From assembly GCF_001704415.2 (NCBI RefSeq), contig NC_030811.1, positions 52,255,591 through 52,319,590 of the forward strand: DNA of 64,000 nt, in the 5' to 3' direction. Source of the DNA: Capra hircus (Eukaryota > Chordata > Mammalia > Artiodactyla > Bovidae). Positions 46,619 through 58,488 of this stretch are shown one piece after another. The translations under genes were made by a program, and so were the position numbers. The notes beneath the pieces are model-generated. The model did no database searches and was not told where the DNA came from. It saw nothing but the letters and a program-made list of their open reading frames with translations. Each line of letters begins with the position of its first letter. Positions within the stretch are counted from its first letter, which is position 1.

Positions 46619-46894
46619 CATCCTTGACAAGGGAGAAGAAAGGGTCAAAGTTTGCCTGCCGAGCACTTTTGGGTTGTATATGCTCCGGTGTCAAGCAGTT
46701 TCCTCAGGGTCTCAGGCACTGTCCACAGGGATGTCCTAGGGCAGAGGGTGCCAGGGGCACAGCTGGGTTTAAGTTGAAGCCCTGGGAGTTAGCGGACAGG
46801 GGAAGCAGGTTGGAACCTCTGCAGGACTGGGGTGCAGGGGGTGAAAGGTGGGTGTGCTAGAACAAGAAATAGGCAAGCAGAGCTGAAGTGGTAT

Positions 46895-47215
46895 CTGATA
46901 CCCAGGGTAATAATGATACTGATTTTAGTAATGATAATGAATGATGATTCTTGAGGACATTCTATGTGCCAGATATTGGGATATGTACTTTACATAAACC
47001 ATCTCATATAACCCCAGCACTCCAGTGGGGTTATATGGATTTACTCTAGGATTTAAGTAATATTATTATCCCTACTCTCCAGATGAAGAAACTGAGGCAC
47101 AGAGAGGTTTAGGAACTTGCCCAAGATCATAACAAGTATGCCAGTCACTACCCTCGAGTTCAGTTGAACCTGGCTCCAAAGCTTGCATTCTCACTCATGT
47201 CACTCTGCTTTCTCT
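46895..47215 (-). mobile_element. MIR SINE
   Basis: 'ccagatgaagaaactgaggcacagagagg', 'gaacttgcccaagatcataac' and 'ctctatgtgccagat'-type text near 46965 make this the complement of MIR. Confidence 0.8.
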
Positions 47216-47334
47216 TGATAATGTGATTGAAACTGTGCTTTAGAAAGACAAATTTGGGTAGATGTTTTAACTTATCTTAGGCCAGTTATTTAAAAACATA
47301 TAAGGCATTCTGTGCAAAAGATTACCATCAGGTT

Positions 47335-47525
47335 AGTCTAGCAGGGTGGTTAAGCAGTCAGCCTGTACAGTTTGCCAAGGTTCAAATGCCAGTTATTCTG
47401 TTCACTGGCTAAGTGACTTTGCCAAAGTTTTTCAACCTCTCTGTGCCTCACTTCAACCTCTAGATGCTAAAAAGTATACTTACCACTTGGAGTTACTCTG
47501 GGGATTATTTAATTTACATAAAATA
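47335..47525 (+). mobile_element. MIR SINE
   Basis: 'gtggttaagcagtcagcctg', 'actggctaagtgactttgcc' and 'aacctctctgtgcctcactt' follow MIR from its 5' end. Confidence 0.75.
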
Positions 47526-48149
47526 CTAGATGTTTTTATTATTATAATATTTTAAAATATTGACCAGATATGATTTCTTCTATAGCTTCTTATCTGTACA
47601 AAATTACTGAACATTACACGTGCATCTCTAAATTTTTGCAACACTCTGTTGCTATATAAGCTAATGGATGAGTTTTTTTAAAGTAGTCAAATGTCAGCTG
47701 TTAAACATCACACTGCCGGCATCATAAATGAAGTCACCATTTGGCAAATAATTTCTTGGCAGGAGTGGTTCTCACCAACAGGGAAAAATGAAAAAAAAAA
47801 TTATTAAATAAAGTCCCCACTGTGATTTGTTAAGCATTTCAGACACATGGTTCAGCAATTTTTCCAACTGCAAAATTCTTTTCCTCCTATCTTAGAACTC
47901 AAAGGACTGAGTTGTGTGGAGGAGGTGAACTCTTTGGTAAATGCTTTTTATTTTTCTGTAGTTGTCATTTCCCTGGAGGCGAGGCTGTTTACAAAGGGGA
48001 GAAGATAATCATATTATTCAAACACAGGCTTGGTTCTGGCTTAGAGGCCACAGTTTATTATCTGATTGCTTTAATTTAATGTGGGGACCCTAGCTGAATG
48101 GTTGCAATAGTTATTCTTATCTCATTTCCTCCCTTTCAAGGGGAGATAG

Positions 48150-48235
48150 AGCAAGTTTCCTCATCTGTGAAATGAAGTGGTTGGACCAGATATCCTCCAA
48201 GGTCTTTTTCTGGCTCTGATATTCTGAGGCTTCAT
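48150..48235 (+). mobile_element. MIR-family fragment
   Basis: 'tttcctcatctgtgaaatgaagtggttggaccagat' and 'ccaaggtctttttctggctc' are a MIR-type 3' core. Confidence 0.6.
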
Positions 48236-48359
48236 ATTCTCTTCTTCGGTAATGTTCTTTGTTTTCCAGTGCATTGAACAGGCCCAAACATCTCTACCTG
48301 CTTACTCCAGTTTTGTCTGCTAGGAAAGCAAAAGGCAAGGTCTTATATTTCTGTAAGGT

Positions 48360-48500
48360 TTTGCAATTTATAGCACGCCTTCACATATACATCCTTTATA
48401 AAATTTTCACAGAAACCCTCAAGGAATTTTTGATGAGTAAAATGAGACTGAAGGAAGTTAAATGATTTGTCCAAGGTCACACAGGTTGTAGGAACCAGGG
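48360..48500 (-). mobile_element. MIR SINE fragment
   Basis: 'gatgagtaaaatgagactg', 'atttgtccaaggtcacacagg' and 'aggaaccagggcc' are the complement of the MIR core. Confidence 0.65.
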
Positions 48501-50150
48501 CCTTAAAACAAGGCTTTCAGTCAGGGGTCTGCCGCAGTCTGCCGCAGTGCCCTTCAACCTAAGGGGACTTGAAGATGTTATAAAGACTCTTTCAGTTCCT
48601 TCAGTGAAAGGTCCAGAGTCGACTCTGTCAGTTCTGAGCAGGTCATGTGTGCAAACCTGAATCAATCATTATGGCCAGGAGAGGGTAAAGTTTCTGATTT
48701 GACCACCCTACGCACATTAACTTCCAGAAACAGAACAGAAGGAATCAGCTCCCCTGAATCATACAGTTGAAAATGGGAGATGAGAAATCAGAGGCAGTTG
48801 TCAGATGAGGAGAGAATAGATAGGGCACAGAAAAATAAGCAAATTCTCATTAGACACAGAGAAAGCATTTCCCCCCAAACTACTTATTTTTAAATATTTC
48901 CCTTTCCATTTTTTCTTAACTGAATTTAATTTTTGCGAAGGCAGTTTTCCCTTGAACTGAGCTCAAATCAAATGCCGCCACATCTAGGGTAGTTGAGGAA
49001 ATGTAGCAATAATAGCTTAATCATTTCAAGTTCTGGGATTTCTGGAAATCTATGCTCTTTTGGTGTTTGGGTTTTAGCTCAAATGAGACAAGTTCATTCT
49101 TCTTTGGGGCATGATATAAGGATTTGGAGCCCAATCGGATCAAGCCAACAGACATGACTTGGACACCTTATGTTCAAGATGCCAGAGATAAGGAGGTGCT
49201 TGGGCAGCCATGCTTCCTGCTTTGTCCACTTACTCCACTATTAGTTGTTTCTTGCCTCGCGACCCCCAGGGTTTATACCTGTGAAACATGGTGCTTTTCG
49301 GGTGTGTATCATCTGAATCCCCATTTGCTTAGAGAAGCTGCTCAAAGGCTTGATTTTTTTTTTTTAATGGTTTTGGATTATAATCTGTTGACCAAAACTT
49401 TCCCCTCAGTTGTCATGACAACTTTCATATTGCAAGAGCTAGCTGTTAGCCTAGAGGTTTGACAAGCAGATGACTTCCAGACAGAGAGGCTGATTTAGTA
49501 CTTTTGGGCTGGGACACAGGGCTTTTACTGTACTTGAAACTAGTTTACATAATTTGTAAATCATTTCAGTTCACAAAAGTTCACCTCTGAAGTGACCGTG
49601 GAGTATTTGGTTATAGCCCAAGTTCCTACAAGGGACCCAATGTACACATTTATATTCTTTGAGTTTCAACTAGCCGCTGACAAGTTAGCCCATGGATATG
49701 GGGGAGGAAAAGTTACTTGTCATATTGCAATTGTTGTTACCAAGTTGGGTGCTACTGAACTTTTGTCTCCTATCCTCTCTGCCTATCCTCAAGTTTTGCT
49801 GGCTTCAAGAACAGGAATTGATCTCATTGCTATCCCTCTGCCCCGAAGCCTGACCCTTGTATGTGATAGACTATAATTGGAAAATCACGATTTCCTCAGT
49901 GAAAGTAAAATGCTCCTGTTAAATTTAGGAACCTTTTTTCCCAAAGACTCTTTGCTTCATATTCTCACTCAAATTTGCCTTTTAATTATTTTACTTCTTC
50001 AGTGAGAGTTTGTATATTTATTCTTTAATGTTGTTATAGTTTGCATTGTTGTTGGGAGATTTATCTGTGGTTCTAGCTCTTGATGCTAAAGACTATTGCT
50101 TTAAATTGTCATGTGGGAAAGAATTTTTAACATTTTCAGTTTATATATAA
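48501..50150. other. Stretch without a recognised gene
   Basis: Plus-strand frames at 49124-49462 (112 codons) and 49592-49876 (94 codons) have no family motif, splice-site support or ribosomal context that I can see. No repeat is named in this stretch. Confidence 0.3.
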
Positions 50151-50208
50151 TTATTTAAATTTCACTCTTTAAAAGTATATAATTCAGTGACTTTAGCATA
50201 TTTACGGA

Positions 50209-52433
50209 GTTGATTATATTCTTTGCAGCCAAAGATGGAGAAGCTCTATACAGTCAGCAAAAACAAGACCAGGAGCTGACTGTGGCTCAGATCATGAACT
50301 CCTTATTGCCAAATTCAGACTTAAATTGAAGAAAGTAGCGAAAACCATAGACCATTCAGGTATGACCTAAATCAAATCCCTTATGATTATACAGTGGAAG
50401 TGAGAAACAGATTTAAGGGACTAGATCTGATAGATAGAGTGCCTGATGAACTATGAAATGAGGTTCGTGACATTGTACAGGAGACAGGGATCAAGACCAT
50501 CTCCATGGAAAAGAAATGCAAAAAAGCAAAATGGCTATCTGGAGAGGCCTTACAAATAGCTGTGAAAAGAAGAGAAGTGAAAAGCAAAAGAGAAAAGGAA
50601 AGATATGAGCATCTGAATGCAGAGTTCCAAAGAATAGCAAGGAGAGATAAGAAAGCCTTCCTCAGTGATCATTGCAAAGAAATAGAGGAAAACAACAGAA
50701 TGGGAAAGACTAGAGATCTCTTCAAGAAAATTAGAGATATCAAGGGAACATTTCATGCAAAGATGGGCTCGATAAAGGACAGAAATGGTATGGACCTAAC
50801 CGAAGCAGAAGATATTAAGAAGAGGTGGCAAGAATACACAGAAGAACTGTACAAAAAAGATCTTCATGACCAAGATAATCACAATGGTGTGATCAGTCAC
50901 CTAGAGTCAGACATCCTGGAATGTGAAGTCAAGTAGGCCTTAGACAGCATCACTACAAACAAAGCTACTGGAGGTGATGGAATTCCAGTTGAGCTATTTC
51001 AAATCCTGAAAGATGACGCTGTGAAAGTGCTGCATTCAATATGCCAGCAAATTTGGAAAACTCAGCAGTGCCCACAGGACTGGAAAAGGTCCGTTTTCAT
51101 TCCAATCCCAAAGAAAGGCAATGCCAAAGAATGCTCAAACTACCGCACAGTTGCACTCATCTCACACGCTAGTAAAGTAATGCTCAAAATTCTCCAAGCC
51201 AGGCTTCAGCAATACGTGAACTGTGAACTTCCAGATATTCAAGCTGGTTTTAGAAAAGGCAGAGGAATCAGAGATCAAATTGCCAACATCTCCTGGATCA
51301 TGGAAAAAGCAAGAGAGTTCCAGAAAATCATCTATTTCTGCTTTATTGACTATGCCAAAGCCTTTGACTGTGTGGATCACAATAAACTGTGGAAAATTCT
51401 GAAAGAGATGGGCATACCAGAGCAGAGCACCTGACCTGCTTCTTGAGAAATCTGTATGCAGGTCAGGAAGCAACAGTTAGAACTGGACATGGAACAACAG
51501 ACTATTTCCAAACACGAAAAGGAGTACATCAAATCTGTATATTGTCACCCTGCTTATTTAACTTATACGCAGAGTACATCATGAGAAAAGCTGGGCTGGA
51601 AGAGGCACAAGCTGGAATCAAGATTGCCAGGAGAAATATCAATAACCTCAGATATGCAGATGACTCCACCCTTATGGCAGAAATTGAAGAAGAACTAAAG
51701 AGCCTCTTGATGAAAGTCAAAGAGGAGAGTGAAAAAGTTGGCTTAAAGCTCAACATTCAGACAACTAAGATCATGGCATCTGGTCCCATCACTTCATTGG
51801 AAATAGATGAGGAAACAGTGGAAACAGTGTCAGACTTTATTTTTTTGGGCTCCAAAATCACTGCAGATGGTGATTGCAGCCATGAAATAGAAGATGCTTA
51901 CTCCTTGGAAGGAAAGTTATGACCAACTTAGATAGCATATTAAGAAGCAGAGACATTACTTTGACAACAAAGGTCTGTCTAGTCAAGGGTATGGTTTTTC
52001 CAGTGGTCATGTACGGATGTGAGAGTTAGACTGGGAAAAAGGCTGAGTGCCGAAGAATTGATGCTTTTGAACCGTGGTGTTGGAGAAGACTCTTGAGAGT
52101 CCCTTGGACTGCAAGGAGATCCAACCAGGCCATACTAAAGGAGATCAGTCCTGGGTGTTCATTGGAAGGACTGATGCTAAAGCTGAAACTCCAATACTTT
52201 GGCCACTTCATGTGAAGAGTTGACTCATCGGAAAAGACTCTGATGTTGCGAGGGATTGGGGGCAGGAGGAGAAGGGGACAACAGAGGATGAGATGGCTGG
52301 ATGGCATCACTGACTCAATGGACATGAGTTTGAGTGAACTCCGGGAGTTGGTGATGGACAGGGAGGCCTGTCATGCTGCAATTCATGGGGTCGCAAAGAG
52401 TTGGACAGGACTGAGTACTGAACTGAACTGAAC
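50209..52433 (+). mobile_element. BovB LINE, 5'-truncated, copy 6
   Basis: It starts inside the endonuclease region (ttgattatattctttgcagc) and ends in the GAACT-repeat tail at about 52433. It is 2.2 kb, the second longest copy. Comparing flanks with the L1M layout shows no TSD and only a small change at the target. Confidence 0.95.
50264..52427 (+). pseudogene. BovB endonuclease tail and reverse transcriptase, broken
   Basis: In order it contains the end of the endonuclease (SDH near 50285), the linker (50505-50936), the first RT half (51021-51434), the second RT half (from 51440) and the C-terminal region to 52427. RT motif A is intact as FIDYAKAFDCVDH and the catalytic box as YADD. Disabling changes are visible: TGG to TGA near 50455, TGG to TAG at 50934, an insertion with frameshift near 51420 (GIPEQST then stop), and TGG to TAG near 52027. 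Thus the active site is the best preserved of all copies, but the frame is not. Confidence 0.92.
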
Positions 52434-52739
52434 AAGTGTAATTGCAATTCAATTTTAGAGCATTTCTAAAATTCCCAAACATCTCAGTGCCCATATGTAG
52501 TCATTCCTCCTTCCTACTCCCAGCCCAGATAACCAATAAGGAAGAATGTTTTATCCTTTCCTACTTGGTTGGCTTTACTCTTAACTCCTGGAATCCCCTT
52601 TTGGTATTTTTGAATGTCCATTAGTTTAGGAAAAAAAGATGTTTTTTTCCCTAAAATGTTCATTGTGAAACAAATTCGGAATTTAAGTAAAACCATTTAA
52701 AACTGTGTGGTTAGTAACAATAATAACCACAGTTAATAA

Positions 52740-52870
52740 TTTAGTATGAAATTTTCCAGGTTATTTTTTTTAGTCATTAATAAATAATTGTAGAAAATTT
52801 GCAAAGTACTTTAAAAATACAAATAAAGGGGAAAAAAAATCACTCACTCTCACTATTCAGAGATGACCTC
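52740..52870. mobile_element. Probable old L1 3' UTR fragment
   Basis: 'aataaataattgtagaaaatttgcaaagtac' and 'ctattcagagatgacctctg' resemble the family at 35605-35800. Confidence 0.45.
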
Positions 52871-52884
52871 TGTGTACCATTTAG

Positions 52885-53740
52885 CCTTTCCAGTGTAACA
52901 AATGGCCTCAAATATCTCACTGGCATACAACAACTAGCAATTACTTTTTGATCACAATTCCTTGGGTCAGTTCCAGCAGCTGTTTAAGGCTGTGGGTCTT
53001 TACTCCACAGTTGTCATTTTGGCTCAGGCTCAGTGGTTACCTGGAGAATGTCTCTGCAGAGGATGAGGCAGAACATGCGATGTTTCTGTTAGGTAGGCAG
53101 AATAGGGAAAAGGAGTCCAAAATGGCGGTGGCTAAAAGACAAGGAAGGAAAAAGCCGGCGAAAATAGAACAGAGGAAGGTCCAAGGACCGGAATGAGGAC
53201 CTCAGGTGAGACGAGCAACACTCCTGGCTGGCCCAATTTACACAGGACAGGCCCAGGAGGAGAAAAACGTATAAACAGAGAAGCCAAAGCTCGCTCTCTC
53301 TCCCGCGTGCTGGGGCGCTCTTCCCTTCGTGTCTTTGGATCCATGTGCCCTCACGCCTCAAAGATGGATTTTCCTGCTATCTTCTAAATAAAACAGAGCT
53401 GTAACACGGATTTGTCTAAGAGCTATAACACCTGAGAGCTATAACACGGTCTATCCAAGACCCGAGACCTGTGACATGCCGAGGGGGCTTTAATGTCCGT
53501 CATTTCAAATCTTTTTGTGATGAGACGAAAACTGAGGGGCATACACTCGTGTGACATTTCTAAGACCTGAGTTCAGACCTGGTAGGTACACTGCTGCTTC
53601 TATCCATGTTCCACTGGTGGCCAAAACAGGGTACAAGAAGTCCAACTCCAGGGTAGGGAAGTATATGCTCCCATGGTGATACTGGGGAAGGGAGTCAAGA
53701 CTTGCTGGATAGTATTTCAGCACATTGAAAATATTTTGAT
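52885..53740. mobile_element. Ancient repeat split by a solo LTR
   Basis: The left side (52885-53086: 'gtaacaaatggcctcaaatat', 'ggctgtgggtctttactcc') and right side (53557-53740: 'tggccaaaacagggtac', 'gggtagggaagtatatgctccc') appear to be halves of one old repeat, related to 17395-17790. Confidence 0.45.
53087..53556 (+). mobile_element. Solo LTR of an endogenous retrovirus, 470 bp
   Basis: It begins TGTTAGG and ends GTGACA, so it has the TG...CA ends, and is flanked by tttc at 53083-53086 and 53557-53560. A TATA box (TATAAA, 53270-53275) and a polyadenylation signal (AATAAA, 53387-53392) are spaced as expected for U3-R-U5. U5 has three near-copies of GAGCTATAACAC (about 53396-53450). There is no gag, pol or env sequence beside it, so it looks like the product of LTR-LTR recombination. 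The 4 bp TSD suits a gammaretrovirus-like (class I) element. The subfamily is not assigned. Confidence 0.85.
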
Positions 53741-54019
53741 GTTTATATTTTCTTTTTTCCTCTTCTATGTAATAGATTTTTATATAAAAGTTTATTTCTT
53801 TTATAAGAATGGTTTCTTTCCAATCAGTGCATGAAAAGTTGTTCAATATCATTTAATCATTAGGGAAATGCAAATCAAAACCACAATGAAATAACGCATC
53901 ACAACCATCAGAGTGACTATTATTAAAAAAATGGAAAATGACAAGTGTTACTGAGGATATAGAGAAATTGGAACCTTTCTGCACTGCCAGTAGGAAAGAA
54001 AAATGGTATAGCAGCTGTG

Positions 54020-54386
54020 AACTGCGGTGTTGGAGAAGACTCTTGAGGGTCCCTTGGACTGAAAGGAGATCCAACCAGTCCATTCTGAAGGAGATCAGCC
54101 CTGGGTGTTCTTTGGAAGGAATGATGCTAAAGTTGAAGCTCCAGTACTTTGGACACCTCATGTGAAGAATTGACTCATTGGAAAAGACTCTGATGCTGGG
54201 AGAGATTGGGGGCAGGAGGAGAAGGGGATGACCCAGGATGAGATGGCTGGATGGCATCACGGACTCGATGGATGTGAGTATGAGTGAACTCCGGGAGATG
54301 GTGATGGATAGGGAGGCCTGGGGTGCTGCCATTCATGGGGTCGCAAAGAGTCGGACATGACTGAGCGACTGAACTGAACTGAACTG
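54020..54386 (+). mobile_element. BovB LINE 3' fragment, 7 bp TSD, copy 7
   Basis: It runs from 'aactgcggtgttggagaagac' to the GAACT-repeat tail. The TSD agctgtg is at 54013-54019 and 54387-54393. The coding remnant (WTERRSNQ, YFGHLM) has a TGA after FGHLM. Confidence 0.9.
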
Positions 54387-54471
54387 AGCTGTGGAAAACA
54401 CTATAGTGGTTCCTCAAAAAATTAAAAGTAGAGTTGCCATATGATCCAGCAAGTCCATTTCTGGGTGTATA

Positions 54472-54700
54472 TGTGTGTGCTTAGTCACTTCAATTGTGTT
54501 TGACTCTTTGCAATCCTATGGACTATAGCCCACCAGGCTCCTCTGTCCATGGGATTCTCCAGGCTAGAATACTGGAGTGGGTTGCCATGCTCTCTTCCAG
54601 GGAATCTTCCTGACCCAGGGATGGAACTGGAGTCTCTTTATCTCTCCTGCACTGGCAGGCGGGTTCTTTACCACTAGTGCCCCCTGGGAAGCTCTTCTAA
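54472..54700 (-). mobile_element. Bov-tA SINE, full length, 7 bp TSD
   Basis: The minus-strand Bov-A body runs from 'gtgcttagtcacttc' to the head complement 'cactagtgccccctgggaagc'. The TSD gtgtata is at 54465-54471 and 54701-54707. Confidence 0.9.
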
Positions 54701-54982
54701 GTGTATACCCAAAAGAATTGAAAGCTGGGACTGAAATAGTTATTTGTACACCCATGCTCACAGTAGCATAATTTACAATAGCCAAAAGGTGGAAGCAACC
54801 CAAATATCTATAAATGGATAAACAAAATGTGATACCTCCATCCAATGTCATACTATTCAGCTACAAAAGGAAGGAAATTCAGACACACACTATGGTGTGG
54901 ATGAACCTTGAAGACATTATGGTAAGTGAAATAAATTCATCACCAAAGAATAAACATGGTGTGATTCCACTTAAATAATGTC

Positions 54983-55192
54983 CCTTGTTTTTTAATTGCT
55001 AAGTTGTGCCCAACTCTTTTGCAACTCCCTTTTTTAGCCTGCCAGGCTCTTCTATGCATGGGATTTCCCAAGAAAGAATCCTGCAGTAGGTTGCCATTTC
55101 CTTTTCCAGAGGGTCTTTCTGACCCAGGGATTGAACCCATGTATTCTGCATTGGCAGGTGAATTCTTTACCATTGAGCTATCTGGGAAGCTC
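54983..55192 (-). mobile_element. Bov-tA SINE, diverged
   Basis: Minus strand: 'gctaagttgtgcccaactc', 'caggctcttctatgcatggg', 'gacccagggattgaaccc' and the head complement 'ttgagctatctgggaagc'. No clean TSD. Confidence 0.85.
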
Positions 55193-55449
55193 ATACGGTA
55201 CCTAGAATAGTAAAATTCATGGAGACAGAAATGATAGTGATTTCCAGGGACTGGAGGGATGGGGGAATGAGAAGTTGTTGCTTAAGGGTCATTTGAGTTT
55301 GTTTTTCCAGATGAAGAAAGTTCTGAAGATAGATGATAGTGATGGTTGCAATAATACTGTGAATGTACTTAATGCCACAGAAATACTCACTTAAAAATTA
55401 TCACAAAAAATGGTACATTTTATGTTATGGAAAGTTTGCCACAAAAATG

Positions 55450-56195
55450 GTTTCTTTCTTTACATATGGTTATAATTGTCTTCTTAACATTTCCAAGTCA
55501 TTTAACATTATTTTATAGCATTGTTTGTACTGAATATACCATTTTGCATATGTAGATATAAATATCTATTTTCATACTATGGCCATTTTTTGCTATTGTA
55601 AATAGTACTTCTGTTCCCGTCTCCGATTCCTTTCTTTAGCTAAATTTCCAGAAATGGAATAATGAGGTCAGTGGACATGATCACCTAAAACTGCAAATGT
55701 AAAAATCCTGCATTCTTGCTTCTTCATTCACTTGCTGCTATATTATTTTTTAAAAACTATTTTTTGCCAGATGAAAAAGATTATTTCATGAATGTTTTAA
55801 TTTGCATTTCAATTCCTAATAAAATTGAACGCATTTTGATCTGGCTTTTCTTTTTTCTTCCTCTCTCCCTTCTCTTTCTCCTTTTTCTGATGTGTGAATT
55901 GGTACATTGGCATATTAAAGGCACGGGAAAGAAAACAGCTACTTCAGGTTTAGACAATTTTTACCTAATAAAAAAGCCTACTAAGAGTCATTCTGTACCA
56001 GCATTCTAAATAAGATCATAAAATGATCTTAAAATGATCTTATCATCATAAAGATGATAAAATACTCCCCCATCCACCTTAGTCAAGGCTGACCACTCCC
56101 ACTTCTTCCCTTTCTTCTTGTTGGTCTATAAAATTCTCTGTATATTACAGTTATAAAATCTTTGACATTCATGTTGGTATGCACTGTTTAATTTG
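55450..56195. other. AT-rich stretch, old L1 traces only
   Basis: 'gccattttttgctattgtaaatagtac' and 'tttccagaaatggaataatg' (55580-55670) look like an old L1 3' UTR. A 97-codon plus-strand frame at 55716-56009 has no motif. A short repeated phrase (aaatgatctt) occurs at about 56020-56040. Confidence 0.35.
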
Positions 56196-56199
56196 GTTG

Positions 56200-56770
56200 A
56201 TAGCTTTAAAAACTGTTTTGAATAAGTGATTCATTCACGTGTTTAAAATTCAGAAAGTATAAAAGGTCATCAGGGAAAACCTCTTATCCTTGTCTCACCA
56301 GCAACCTAATTCTCCTCCTCCCAGGCAACCAGTTTAACTTCCTGTGTATCCTGCCAAGAAAGAGTTTATGCACAAACATTTCCCCCCTCTTAAGCCAATA
56401 GGAGCATACTGCAATACTGTTCAGAGCCTTGTTGTTTTTCCCCCTTAGTAATGGATGTTAGGGATCTTTCCACATTGCTAACTGAAAACCTACATTTTTT
56501 TTCTGCATAGTTCTCCACTGCATGGATGTACCATAATTAGTTGAATCGCTTCCCTACTGACGGACATGTATCATTTTGCACATATATCTGTAGGAAAAAT
56601 TCCTAGGGGTGGGATTTTTGCATTCAAAGATCTGTGTATTTACACATTTGACACTGGTCTTGTCAGTTTACACACCTGAGAGGAATGTAACAGTGTCTGT
56701 TTACCCACAACTTATTCACCATGACATGGATGCTTACCAGTCTCTTAGGTAATAAACATATTTTGCTCAA
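56200..56770 (-). mobile_element. Old L1M 3' UTR
   Basis: 'aggcaaccagtttaacttcctg', 'ctgcatagttctccactgcatggatgtaccataatt' and 'taggaaaaattcctaggggtggg' are the complement of a common L1M tail. Confidence 0.75.
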
Positions 56771-57130
56771 CTGTTTGAAAGTAACTAGCTAACATCTTAA
56801 CATGATGTTATGCCTAAAGAGTTCAGCATACATCTTCTAAAAAATAACATTCTCCTGTTTAACCACAATGTCATGAATGTATCTGTGAACATCAACAATA
56901 ATTTCATACTATCATTCTACTCAAATTTCCCTAATTGTCCCAAATTTTCTATAAATTTTATACTTCTAAAAACCAGTTGTAGATCAAGCTTCACCTGTTG
57001 TGACTGACTGATGTATTTCCTCAGTTTCTTGATCTAGCATAGTCTCTTCACACTTCTCATCCATGTTAACTTTGAGGAGGCCAAGCCAACCATCTTACAG
57101 AAAGTTCACCGTCTTCAGTTCAGTGTGTTA
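56771..57130. mobile_element. Old L1M segment
   Basis: 'tccctaattgtcccaaattttc', 'accagttgtagatcaag' and 'tttcctcagtttcttgatc' belong to the same L1M segment type as 15560-17290. Confidence 0.5.
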
Positions 57131-58340
57131 TGTCCTGCTGTGTCAGACACCGTTGAGGTTCTACAGAAATGCTTCTCCACATCTTTGTCCTTGGAACACA
57201 AAGTGAGTCTGACTGAATGTCCTGCAAGTTTAGAGCTGCCCCTACAGTCAGTGATGGAGGGACACTGCTTTAGATTGTGAGGAGGAGGTGAGGGGTAGAA
57301 GTACTCATTTGGGAGAAACTAAAAATTAATTCATAGAATCATTCTTGCATGAGTGTAAAAAATTCTTGCATAGTTTGTATTATAAGTACTTATAAGGCAA
57401 AAAGTATTGCCAAGCATCCATTTTCTTGCTTCTCTTCACATTGGAATTTGAGGTTCTAGAAATCCTCAAAAATTCATGTGGTGTTTGTAAGTTGTAAATT
57501 TTGCAATATCAGCTTTTATATATGCATGAATATGATACTAATATTTATAAAGGCATCTGGATGAATAAAGAACACAAGCATTACAAAAAATTATTTTTAC
57601 AAACATTTAATAAGCCTTCATCACATTTTCAAAAATTAAATATGTCAGCTTTACACACTGTTCATTGAAGTTCTGTTATTTGTTGATATTTAATTACAGT
57701 TGCCTTTCAATATGTTATTTTGAATATTTAGAATAAAACAATATTTTTGGAAAGCATATATAAAAATAAATTAAAATTTTCTATATCTTTATTTATGTTA
57801 TATTTTTGATAAAATACATTCAAATTTTGGATACTTTGAACTACATTACATTTTTCTTCCTGTTGAGACTTTTTATTCACATTTGCAATTCTATGTGCAT
57901 AGTATCCACATGCTTATGGGTTTGTTTCACTACAGAATTTCATACAGGACTTAGAAGATGGAGAAGTTATGAATGGGGTGCAGACAGACCTTCCGACATT
58001 ACCAAAAACTATGACTGCATAGAGGTATTCTCTTTATGTGAATAAGAATATTTTAGTTCAATTTAATGTTTGTTGTTTTCTGGTTTATAGTTCTCTTTAC
58101 TTTATAGGAAAGATCAAGAAAGGTAGGATACTAGAGTGAAAAATAGGTCTAATAATAATGGCTGAGTTACTTTTTACTCTTATTTTTTTATATGATATGG
58201 GAACTTTCTGCCAAACACGTAAAAATGAGTCTCAGGTCTTCCAACTCTGGTAAACGTGAGGTACAATCTGGATTTCTTAATTGCTTTTTTCTTCTCTTTG
58301 AACAAAAGTGCAGTTTTGGTTTGTTTATTTGTTTTTTAAA
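57131..58340. other. AT-rich stretch without a recognised gene
   Basis: A 79-codon plus-strand frame at 57806-58045 has no motif I know. No repeat is named. Confidence 0.35.
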
Positions 58341-58488
58341 AATATTTGTTAATTTATTTGGCTGTGCAAGGATCTTAGTTGCAGCACTTAGTATCTTTGA
58401 TTTTCGCCAAGACATGTTGGATCTAGCCCTCTGACCAGGGATCAGACTCTAGCCCCATGTACTGGGAGCATAGAGTCTGAATTCCCTC
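58341..58488 (-). mobile_element. CHR-type SINE, decayed
   Basis: 'aatttatttggctgtgcaagg', 'cttagttgcagcac', 'ctgaccagggatcagactc' and 'tactgggagcatagagtc' are the complement of a CHR element. Confidence 0.65.

Larger units (their letters stand above)
50151..52700 (-). mobile_element. L1M 3' UTR split by BovB
   Basis: The left part 'aaaagtatataattcagtgac' (50171-50208) and the right part 'caattttagagcatttctaaaattccc' (from about 52448) join into the L1M tail also seen at 22690-23075. The middle is BovB copy 6. Boundaries are approximate. Confidence 0.6.
53840..55435 (+). mobile_element. L1 3' end carrying three younger insertions
   Basis: 'gggaaatgcaaatcaaaaccac', 'gttgccatatgatccagcaag', 'tacccaaaagaattgaaagc', 'gtggatgaaccttgaag' and the end 'aatggtacattttatgttatg' are one L1 3' region. 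It is split by BovB (54020), Bov-tA (54472) and a second Bov-tA (54983). Confidence 0.9.

Noticed and set aside
46624..46860. GC-richer block with a 78-codon frame
   Set aside because: The composition is slightly raised but CpG is low, there is no motif, and it ends without splice-like sites.
49124..49462. 112-codon plus-strand frame as a gene
   Set aside because: Codon use does not differ from the flanks, and there is no motif, splice-site support or repeat explanation. Kept only as an unrecognised frame.
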